A stretch of 64,000 nucleotides of DNA, taken from Ciona savignyi. Taxonomy: Eukaryota; Chordata; Ascidiacea; Phlebobranchia; Cionidae. The notes below the pieces were generated by a model. That model made no database searches and was not told the DNA's origin. It saw nothing but the letters and a program-made list of their open reading frames with translations. Below, in pieces: positions 38,616-64,000 of the stretch (positions are counted from its first letter, which is position 1; every line of letters starts with the position of its first letter). The stretch covers positions 187,736 through 251,735 of the forward strand of contig CH000017.1 in the NCBI GenBank assembly GCA_000149265.1. The letters run 5' to 3'. The position numbers and the translations under genes are program-made.

Positions 38616-40836
38616 TTTTTTATCAGCATGCCAATTTTACCATGTTCCTAACATGAGTAAATATAAAACCACCCATGAGAATCATATAAAACCACCCCGA
38701 TTGTTTTTTACTGGGCTATGTTTCGAACCCATGATGAGTTGGTTACTAAGTTTGTTTTTCTATACAATTCAGTATATTTATTGGTCATGTAAGCATTTGG
38801 CCACACGACCTTGCACCATCCAACCAGCCATCCAGATATTTTGTTTGCCTAACCAAGTTTCGTACCGAAGATGGGCTAGACATTAGGGCCATTTTTGTAT
38901 AGAAGTCAGTATATGCATCGGTCGCGCTACCATTTGATCACATAACCGTACACCAGCCACCCAGATGCAACATTAATGCCATCACAAACCACGAGCGCCA
39001 TCTATCGATCTAGGATAGGATAGGATATTCATGTTTATCCCCGTGAATGGGAAAACCAAGGGGGTTATCACACGGGCAATCGTCAGATCACCTCGCGCCC
39101 ATCGTCGGGTTACCGGAGCTATTGCAGTGTGTTGTATATGATAGACACGTTCCTTCAATTTGGTAGAACCCATTAATCCGTTGGGTTCAGTCAATGTCCG
39201 TAAAGTGCCTTGCCCAAGGACACAACCGACTAGCTAGCGACCAGTTTCGTACCTGCAACCTTTCGATTGAAAGGCGACGCACTTAACCGCTAGACCACCG
39301 GGCCGGGTGAATCTATTTATTTTACAGCGTGTTATCCGCCTATTAGAATTTCCTTCCAAAATTAGAGAAGTATCGCACCATGATATAAATTTATAATCAA
39401 AAGTACAAAACCAAAATACTACAAAAATGAGCGGGACATACCTTATCCGCCATGCAACTTGTGAAGTAGTCCCTCAATTGCCTGGTGTCTTCAACAATCG
39501 AAAAGGGGTTCGCCTGTCTTTTCCGTCTGCTGTGTTGTTGTACGTGACAACCTCCACGAAAAAGAAATATTTTAAATTCAGTGCAGAATAACACAAACAT
39601 GCCATTTTCAGCACAGGCTACAATGATTATCCTGTTTAGTTTCTCCTTGCAAATCCGAACATAACGCATAGACTTGTAAGACGGTATAAGCAAAAAAAAC
39701 ATTTAGTTTAAAAAACAGTACGTGACCCAATGTCCAATACGTAACAGTAGAGTAGGCTTGCATGTTGTTGTTTATTTTATAAAAAAAATTGTAACTCTCA
39801 GAAACGTATCATTATAAAAAGTTTGCTTCTATGTATTTTCTTAAACGTTTAATATTGCAAGTATTTAGAATAGCTTATAAACATGAAGGATTTTATCGAA
39901 TTAGGGAGTCAAAGTATATATAATACCAATTAAGTCTTAGTTCGACTTATATTCAAATATGCGATTCAGGATTGTGTTTAAAGGTCGACACCTGACCGGA
40001 TTAACGGATATTTGGGTGTGCATTGAGATGTGGTATGATTTGTTTATCAAAGGTAAGGTTAATTAAAGGTTAATTTTAATTCATTAGAGTAAGGCGATGT
40101 TTGCTGGCCTACCAGTTTAAGATTTACTTACAATTTAAACGATATTTAAAATGGGAAAGTGCTCGATATAGATAGCGTATGAACAATTAATGGACCTATA
40201 TACGTGAGCTAAATGAAAAATTTCTATGCAAATTAGCGATTTTCGATTTTCGACGATGTCTGTTCACTGGTTTACGCAAGTATGCGAAACATCTCTTTCA
40301 CTTAATTATACTTTCGACTGCTCGTGTCACGTTATGCAAATTTGTAACGTGTTTTCTACGTTTGTAGGTAAATTAAATTTTCCAGGTTCGTATAAGCAAA
40401 TATAATTGAGTGTTCACTGCAGTATCTTTGATGACAGTGTAAAAAACTGAAAAAGTGTTTTTCCTTTAAACAAGAGCTATACCTTACCCATAAAACCTAT
40501 TAGCAACTTACAATTTATAAATTATTATTTTCAAAAACGACAATATTTTTTGTTCACGGATCTGATACCCGCGTATTTTTCTTGTTTTATTTTTCAAGAA
40601 TTCCAGTATCGTCTGCACTAATGAAATTGCAAAGAGTGGCAGCTGATACAGCTCTACACACCTCAGGGTGTAATCGAACACCAAAAGTAAGCTTCAACTA
40701 ATATTAGGCTTACTCCACATACGGGAAATATTTAATTCTAAATTTTTTTAATAAAAAAGACAAACAACTTACCACGAGCAAGGCATGTGAAAAGCACAAC
40801 ACAGAAAATAAAGACATCTTTCAATGAACGAACCAT
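32140..40836 (-). CDS. gene B: secreted protein, two furin-bounded modules + ShKT + four TSP1 repeats
   Basis: Exons in transcript order: 40773-40836, 39442-39551, 38395-38486, 37270-37364, 36628-36796, 35461-35717, 34129-34263, 33566-33717, 32704-33113, 32140-32230; 524 residues. All phases close, and a TAG sits directly upstream of the ATG. A hydrophobic leader (MVRSLKDVFIFCVVLFTCLA) precedes GCH and RRKR (30-33). Module 1 (from Gln34) has RDYFTSCM, IDYTVLDTNWY, NVCG and RDC. RPKR (126-129) opens module 2 (from Gln130): QQYVTC, VRFVEDHAICG, VACG and SIVTCN. ShKT (about 266-300) ends QNCEETCC. Four TSP1 repeats follow, with WTAWTSWGTC, WSQWQPWYACSVTC, WAPWSTWSDC and WMPWTACSARC. The acceptor of exon 37270-37364 was chosen by phase; a stronger-looking acceptor at 37320 does not fit. 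It is probably an extracellular or matrix protein; the role of the modules is unknown. Confidence 0.85.
32704..33113 (-). CDS. gene B exon 9: two TSP1 repeats and parts of two others
   Basis: This 410-bp exon encodes the end of the first TSP1 repeat (VCHPAMVC), two whole repeats and the start of the last, which is cut by a phase 2 intron after CGQGFRRRAR. The remainder (ICGQTGVFFQDC, then SCSGSC and stop) is in 32140-32230. The Trp-rich starts (SWSQWQPW, TWAPWSTW) are the usual mannosylation-type TSP1 motif. Confidence 0.92.
34129..34263 (-). CDS. gene B exon 7: ShKT domain
   Basis: One symmetric phase 1 exon encodes a complete six-cysteine ShKT domain, from PCNELTNRRSQAFC to MRQNCEETCC. Phase 1 at both ends is what a shuffled module would have. 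A homologous exon occurs in gene A at 46636-46764, also phase 1 at both ends. Confidence 0.9.
34626..34725. other. assembly gap of 100 N
   Basis: Exactly 100 Ns, probably a placeholder for unknown length. They interrupt a + oriented SINE-like copy (about 34475-34757) in gene B intron 6, so the gap is probably repeat-caused. The exons on both sides join in phase, so no coding loss is needed. Confidence 0.95.
36798..37060. repeat. about 130-bp two-copy tandem duplication in gene B intron 4
   Basis: The block with gagcagatca, atattttttgtca, tcagtcatataa and aatacgtttatttaca is repeated with about 130-bp spacing. Its edge abuts the exon at 36628-36796. A separate two-copy repeat (aaatatactgtgcaatta...cggtaaatgat) lies at about 36502-36610. 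Confidence 0.75.
38579..38616. repeat. (TA)n(GA)n microsatellite
   Basis: About ten TA units run directly into about nine GA units in gene B intron 2. Another TA run is at 43358-43385. Confidence 0.9.
38705..38960 (-). repeat. tRNA-like repeat family 2, two copies in tandem
   Basis: On the minus strand a copy reads ggtcgtgtggccaaatg, a variable 40-60 nt insert, then a B-box-like gggttcgaaac. Copies are at about 38705-38832 and 38850-38960; a partial copy is at 38040-38110. The insert between the boxes makes these unlikely to be functional tRNAs. Confidence 0.6.
39011..39305 (-). mobile_element. SINE-like family 1, best-preserved copy
   Basis: Read on the minus strand it begins tRNA-like: ggtggtctagcggttaagtg (A-box-like), then ggttgcaggtacgaaactgg (B-box-like GGTACGAAACT). 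The body follows and it ends ggataaacatgaatatcc with tandem TATCC units. The tRNA-like head, a roughly 290-bp body and a simple pentamer tail are the hallmarks of a SINE. It lies in gene B intron 2. Confidence 0.85.
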
Positions 40837-40862
40837 TTCCTATTGTATCAGAATCTTAAATA

Positions 40863-43357
40863 CAAACAGTCTAAACAATATTTTACATAAAACCTATATT
40901 GAGCCTTGCTGAAATAAGTACAACTGCCAAACCGTTAAATAATTACCTTCTGTACTGATCAAAATAAGATGAATATAAAACTACTATACCATTGAAATAA
41001 TGAATTTTTCTTCTCGCAAAGACTACCTTTATTTTCCATTTAACGTATAAATGGCAGTCTTTAAAACGCCCTTCTCGCAAAGACTGTCATTTATTTGTAA
41101 AACATTTAGTAAATGTTCAATTCGATTAACGCCCTTTTCGGTAATTATTCGATTAGAAGTCGAACATTATATAATTTTCGCGGATTCTTATCGTGTTTAT
41201 GACGGTTCCAGTAACGCCCAAAACAGGTTCGTGTCTTTACGACGGTGAATCTAAACACACACAACATCCAAAATATAACGTTAATACAGAGGACAATTTT
41301 GGGAGAGTCACCACGCCTGGTGGTGTAGTTTTTGATTTTCGCTGTAAATCGCCTCGAGAGGTGAAAGAAATCTGCCGTAATGCGTTGGCAAATAAGAGAA
41401 GTTTAAAACAAAGCGTGTCTCTTGTCGCAACTGTAAAGTAATTTATCCTCTTATATGTCCACAAGTTTTACTCTGTCAACAGAATATGTATGTGACTTTT
41501 AAACCGAGTAACTGATTTTACAAACTATCTGTTTGCAGCAGAATCTGTTTTTCTAGTTGAATCACGGGACTAACGAAATCAACGTATGTAGCAAAAGCCA
41601 TAAATAATATTAATTTCTTAAAGTATTTTGAGCAAAATTCTTAAAGTATGTTGCTCAAAATTAAAGTATCAGTTCTTATTTAAATATAGTCTTTTAGAAA
41701 GGCTGTTAAATTGGTGCAATCAAACTTTTTAATTCTAGTAATCTCTTCTACATTTTTATCCCAGTGCAAAATGTTACGCACACTTTTACCGCAAATCTAC
41801 TGTAAACTAGACTGACAGACCTGAACATGCGATCAAGTATGTGATCAATTTAGGATAATTATATCCTGAATAAGCAACTGTGGGACATATTTAGTCATCT
41901 GTTCTGTAACCGTATTCGAAACTGGTAAATTAATCCAACAAGCTTAAAAAATCCATAAAGTTCTTTCTTAAACAACGGTTTTTCCACTTTGCAGAGAAAA
42001 ATGCTTAAAACTATCTTTAATCAAAACAAACGAATTACGTTTAAATTAAGATCCAGCGAAAAGTTGTAAACCTGCCCCTCGGCTGCCTATCGGTTTATAG
42101 TCAAATATAAATAAACTTCTTCCACGATTTACCGATTCGTGTCGCATTTATTTCGGAATTTTTGTCCTTCTAAAAATGTGGGCGATGTTTGATCATTATC
42201 GTCTACGTTATCTTGCACAGACCTAGTATTAGTGAAAAATTTTGACACGGCGGGGAAATTTACAAAATTTTGTTACATTTTAAAGTTTCCGCTCAAGTTA
42301 TGTATAAACGCTTCATGCATTCATGTATGTGTTGAGAATAAGACAATGAATGCTGATGTTGATGTTTATCCCTCGGAATAGGAGAAGAGCGTATAAACGG
42401 TCAACCTTTGAATGCCCGGTTGGGTATGGGATTTTAATCGTCTGCCCCGTTAAAAAGTTTTTTAATTCGACATAATTTATTTAGGAGGTATATGATATTT
42501 GTAAATGGAGAATCGCAAGGCGCCCTATATAACACAGGTTTATTTTACCTCGCGATCACTTAAGGAATGGTTTTGAAATTGGGTACCGTCAGAGAATTGG
42601 CACAAGATATTGCGGTGTGTTGTATGTATGATTGAGACGTTCCTTGTTTTTGGCAAATAATTTGCAACACAACCGACCAGATAACGATCAGTTTTAAACT
42701 CTTAGCCACTCGGCTATACTTAGTCGGATTATTATGTGAAATATCCAAGTGTATGATATTTGAATTGGTTATCGGTTCATTCCTAAATATAACTGCATTT
42801 CGTATTAGCAGCACGTGACTTCAGCATGGCAAATGACGTAACTTCGTGACACCCCAAACAAAACTACATGCGCACATTTCTTTTCCGCAGTATAACCTTT
42901 TAGTGTCTTCCCTGGCTAATATATTTTACTCTTGGATGTTTTTCAGATCATTTTAGGACGGACTTCTTTCTTTAAAAATTTAGTATATACCTTACATGTC
43001 TGTCTCTTTTGCAGTGTAACCTTTCAGTGTCTTTCTTGGCTGTTTGGATGTAGATATAGCTGTTGAATGTTTTTTCAGTTAATTAGATAAAGCTGTTGGA
43101 TGCCGTTGATGGATTTAATATATAGCTTTTGGATGTTTTATTCCAGCTCATTTTAGGACGGATTTTTTTCTTTAAAAATTTAGCATATACCTTAATTAAA
43201 ACCGTATCAAATAACCCGGGAAACACGTTATATTTCTGTATTTAACGCACTTGATCACGAACTTTGGTAAAAAAAGAAAAACAAAACAAATTTTGGAACT
43301 ATCGAAATCCGAGTTTATAATAATACAAAACGTACAACAAAGTTTAAATATATGTTC

Positions 43358-43388
<31 letters not shown>

Positions 43389-43658
43389 TTTCGTTTATAC
43401 TTTATGGTATGGTGGTGCTCCCCAATAATAATATATTCATGTTAAAATCTAAAGTGGAAACATGCAACGGTATGACACTGGCTTGTGCCACGCACGTATG
43501 ACACCGGCTGGTGCCACATCATCTAGTTGTTTGAACCATTGATATGTTCATTAATTAATATTGTATAAAATAATTGCGAAACAGTGTAGGATTATCAATA
43601 GCAAATTGTACGGTGATTATTTTATAGTATAAACTGTAAAAGCTTGTCGGATAATAAA
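40863..43658. other. intergenic spacer between gene A and gene B
   Basis: No exon was identified. It holds a disrupted SINE-like copy (about 42350-42725) and a duplicated block (about 42890-43000 and 43000-43195) sharing ttttaggacgga and ctttaaaaatttag. A + strand frame at 41193-41441 (82 codons) has no recognised domain. A TATTTAAG on the minus strand at 40855-40862 is near the gene B start. Confidence 0.5.
42350..42725 (-). mobile_element. SINE-like family 1, disrupted copy
   Basis: The tail-side half (tgatgtttatccctcggaat) and the head-side half (attgcggtgtgttgtatgta to the tRNA-like end) are separated by about 100 bp of unrelated sequence. This suggests a later insertion or rearrangement. 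Confidence 0.5.
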
Positions 43659-60250
<16,592 letters not shown>

Positions 60251-61594
60251 TTTAGGAGTCTTCAATTTATCTCATCTTAAAAAAAAACAGCAGAGTATAA
60301 TGTTAAGACTGTGAAAGACATACATTCTGGTAAGATGGAATTTCAAAACTTCTAATGCCTTTGTTGCGCTTGTTTCCTACAAAAACGTGACTTATATCAC
60401 GAGCTCTTCATAAACTGGATTCTGTTTCTTTAGTAAAACAAGTTACAAGGCTTTTTTGCTAAATTTTGAATTTTACAATCAAAGGTCTAATAGCCTAGGA
60501 TCAAACGCGACATGGCCCTCCGGCAACTTAAAATTTCGTCAGTAACAAACGGGAAAATATCTGTTTATTTCTGACCTTTCCTTGGCCTACATATTCATTC
60601 ACTCCTAGTTTTTTATTGGCGACGTCTGGGGATGTCACTGTGCCATTAACCTCTAGGCTTCTCTAGTCATTGAACCTGTTGACGCTGTAGTGGCCAAACA
60701 TTTAATGAAGCCGCTTTAGACATCGTGAATAACTATTAAGCAGAGCGTACCATATCTCTGACGCATAGAAAGCCCACGAAATACGCGGTAATGAACGTTC
60801 TACACTCAACGTGACTAAGAATTAATCTCATAATCGCCATAACATAATAATACCACACTACGCAAGTTTTGTCCAGATTATATTTAGAATCGCCACGATC
60901 AGGCAATTGCCCGATCTAAATTTACGTCTAACCGGTAATGAGAATTAGTCTACAAATGGACGAATTGCTTTTTAAGAATGTGTAGGCAGAATTGTGTGCA
61001 TTTAATTGGAGTAATAATCAAAAATTCTCCCCGTTATAATGCCATTAATAGCCTTTTTATCGATGCGCTCTTATATTTACATTACGGTCTATTGAAATGA
61101 GTGAATCTGCATAAATTTTGTAGTTCGGTGTTTTTGTTCTTTGGTGCTGTGTTTTTCTGGATTCCGAATTCTATATTTGTTGTCCAAACCAGTCGTACGA
61201 CAATACAGTGAATACATTGACAACTAAATAATTTTGATCTGAACATTTTATAAAGTGCAATAATTATGATATAAACGTTTTTTCAGTTCAATTTGCTATT
61301 TTTTTGGATTGAGAAGTGTTTTAATAACTGTCGTTTTACCGACTTTCTTCCAGGTAACAGTTTTTTTCTTTAAAAATTCCTGAAGCGTGTTTTTATTGTG
61401 AAAACAAAAAACTAAACACGTAAATAACTGGGAAGGTTGGGCATGTGCAAGTCTATATGATTCTGGGAACTTCGTGGCGAAAGACAAAGAACGTGTCTAT
61501 CATTTAAATTCTTGTTTTCTATTTCAACAAAAGACTGTTACCCACATTTTAAACAATTCTGTAAACACACCTTGACAGTTCACCATATGTCTCT

Positions 61595-61905
61595 GTAAGA
61601 TAGGATAAGACATACACGTTTGTCCAAATGAATGTGAAAACGCACGGGCGTTATTTCAAGAACAGTCGTAAGATTATCTCGTGATAAGGCTACGTGAGGG
61701 AGCACAAGCGTAATCGTCACATTACGCCCGACGTCGTATTACCTGATATATTGCAGTGTTGTGTATGATTTAGACATTTCTGTCTAACCCAAGTACACAA
61801 CTGACTAACGGGCGACCAATTTCGAACCTTCAATCATTCAGCGAAAAGGCAAAGCGCAAACCCACCAAGCTTTCCGGTCGGAGCAATATCCTATCCTATC
61901 ATAAC
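61595..61905 (-). mobile_element. SINE-like family 1, diverged full-length copy
   Basis: It runs from gataggataagacatacacg to ttccggtcggagc, with a partial internal repeat of the cgtaatcgtcacattacgcc block. Confidence 0.65.
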
Positions 61906-63613
61906 CTATTTATGTCTGTTTTGTCTGTCAAGCAGACACGTGGTAGTAGCTAAGGCCAAAATAGCTTGGTTAGTCGGTGTGCTTCTTTAGGATTACAGAT
62001 CGAAAGTGGTCACTAGCTATAGCGGGCTGCGTCCTTACTATTTAGCGAACTTCAATCAACCCAGTGGATAAAATTGATACAATAGCTCCAGTAGCAAGAT
62101 GGTGGATTCAAGGCAAAGTTACAATTTTTGATGTGATAACGTCCCTTGTGTTTTTCTATTCATAAAATAAACATAAATAGCCTATATTCCATCTTATTTT
62201 GTTATATTTAGGGGACGTTCAGGGGTAAACTGGGTTATTTCATTTCGCCATTTACCTTTCGTGTTCGCTTTATAATTTTACCAATTTGTTTAAAATATAA
62301 GGTAGGCTACATCCTTTTTAATACCAAAATATAAAATATCGAGGAATTTCGATGCGGCAAAAACAGCAATTATTTTTATATTTTTGCGTCTGTCGGTTTT
62401 TGCCATTTGAAGATTTTAAAAGTTTTAACACTTTTTTATGCTATTATGGGACATTAAAATACTATTTAAGCGTTCAAGTGGGTTAGAGTTTCTAGGGATT
62501 TTCCAGCCCACGATTAAGATATGTTTGAGACGATCACATCTATTTCGTTCCTAATGGAATTAACTATCGATTTTTGTTGGATTTAAAAGTACAATTATTT
62601 ATACACGTGGTGAAAGTAAATTACAATTACTTTAGGAGATTTCCCTAACTATTTGTGAAAGTTTTCATTCGATCCGATAATTTGTTCAAGTAGTTTTAAA
62701 TGACCAGGCTTCTGTCGAACTATTGAGGACGAATGTATCTACTATAAATTGGGTACATCTCAAAAGAAGTAAACAAGTTTTTACATTTTGAAGATCAGTG
62801 GTTTGGGAATTACATCCGACAAAATTTATTTCATATTTGTTGGACGCTATAAAAGCTAGAAAATGAAATATCGAAAAAAGTTAATTGGTATTTCACAAGT
62901 TTATGAAATTTCCCAGAGGTAATTGTTACCTTATGTAAAAGATTCGGTCTGATTGGGTTAGTCCTAGACAATTTTTGGTGGATAAAACCACTCTTTATTT
63001 GCGCTTGATAAAAAATATATTTAGGATATTTGAATATTTTTAGGTAATTAAAAACGACGAGTACATATATATGTAACATCTTAAAAAGTACAACAGACAA
63101 AATTTGTTTAAAATTGGATAATTAAGTTGGGCGGGATGGTATTTTTCTAATGGTATCTATTATAACCAGTACATGACTCCATATACTAACATAACTGTTT
63201 CTAAACCACTGTCCGAGACGCATTTTAAATGTCAGTCAGCGGATTTTGCTCTGGGTAACCGGTCGTAAGGCTGATCAAAAGTTTACATTTGTTTGTCGTA
63301 CATATGTGTAAACTTTTACCTACCAACCTAAACTGACTACAGAATATGATTTTTGTGTTGGTTTTATTTTTTATGTTAGGGTAAAGTCGCTATCCATGTA
63401 GTAGCGCATTTTACGGTCGGCATTCCTGTTTCCGGCGTTACAGTGATATCGATATGTCAAGATTTTGAGTGACAGCCGATTTTGTGAGTTGACTTTTTAT
63501 TAGAGAGATAGGAAAATAATTAGTTGAACGCCTCCTCTATGGTCGGCAATCCTGGTCCCGACGCTATCATGGTCTCGCCCCTTCTGCTTAGGCCGCAATT
63601 TAATGCATACAAC

Positions 63614-64000
63614 CAGGGCCGGTTTTAGGCCGATTAGATCAAATTGGGCCCCGCACCTTGAAGGGGCCCCGCGCTAGCGGGGGTCTTTCTGTATTACGAG
63701 GTTTAAAATACTACTGAAACGTAAAATAAAAAGTGAAATAATATTTTTTCACATAATATCAATTTGTTATGCATCGTAACTAAGTCAAATTTATATTTCT
63801 GTGTCTGTCTGTTACGTCATAATGAATATGGTTGCTAAACAATATAGATATGTTTGGAAGTAAAACAATATATCGTAAATAAGCATCCATATTACCTTTA
63901 ATTTGTTTTATAGCAAGTATTAAATGTCTAATTTTGTAGTTTATGTGTACTGGTTTGTATTTTATGATATATAAACACCCATAAATTTTGCTATGAAGAG
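63614..64000. mobile_element. possible DNA-transposon terminus (hAT-like), cut by window end
   Basis: The sequence cagggccggttttaggc followed by gggccccgcaccttgaag and a ggggccccgc palindrome resembles the CAGGG-type ends of hAT elements and their non-autonomous relatives. The other end and the target-site duplication are outside the window, so this is a suggestion only. Confidence 0.35.

Larger units (their letters stand above)
60251..64000. other. 5' flank of gene A, no further gene recognised
   Basis: No domain-bearing exon was seen. It contains two SINE-like copies (about 61595-61905 minus, 61985-62195 plus, both diverged) and, near the right edge, a GC-rich transposon-like terminus at about 63614. 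The gene A promoter must lie at the left end, but no clear TATA box was found. Confidence 0.5.

Noticed and set aside
41193-41441. 82-codon + frame in the A-B spacer
   Set aside because: No domain, leader or splice context; plausible chance frame.
41700-41830. Alternative last exon for gene A (reads VCVTFC then stop)
   Set aside because: It supplies only two of the four cysteines needed to finish the TSP1 repeat; 43659-43737 supplies all four and is closer.

Overview
The window is metazoan nuclear DNA. Protein-coding regions are split by short GT-AG introns, the sequence is AT-rich, and it carries many tRNA-derived SINE-like repeats and microsatellites. The compact genes and the secreted ShKT/TSP1/EGF/trypsin mosaics suggest an invertebrate deuterostome, most likely a tunicate (Ciona-like). 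The species is inferred; no single motif proves it.

Layout. (1) 1-10,551: no recognisable gene, only two old SINE-like copies. (2) 10,552-22,175, + strand: a complete SLC8-type Na+/Ca2+ exchanger. Ten coding exons are used per transcript, plus one alternative exon. The two alternative exons (17,086-17,189 and 17,818-17,918) both encode the start of the second half of CBD2 and have identical phases; using both or neither breaks the frame. (3) 22,176-25,502: intergenic between converging genes. (4) 25,503-30,535, - strand: 'gene C', a secreted precursor with four-cysteine modules separated by furin-type R-X-K-R sites. (5) 32,140-40,836, - strand: 'gene B', two modules of the same kind followed by one ShKT and four thrombospondin type-1 (TSP1) repeats. 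A 100-N assembly gap lies in one of its introns. (6) 43,659-60,250, - strand: 'gene A', a 19-exon, about 1021-residue mosaic: signal peptide, ShKT, two EGF-like domains, a serine protease domain, seven TSP1, ShKT, four TSP1. (7) 60,251-64,000: 5' flank of gene A with SINE-like copies and a possible transposon end.

Genes A, B and C stand head to tail. A and B share the ShKT plus TSP1 tail, including a phase 2 intron inside the last TSP1. B and C share the signal peptide/furin/module head, including intron phases. B therefore looks like a fusion of a C-type head with an A-type tail. The repeated, furin-bounded module matches no family I can name and is the best candidate for something undescribed. 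The gene models were assembled by hand from splice consensus and phase closure; every A, B and NCX intron closes in frame. The last two exons of gene C are the weakest.
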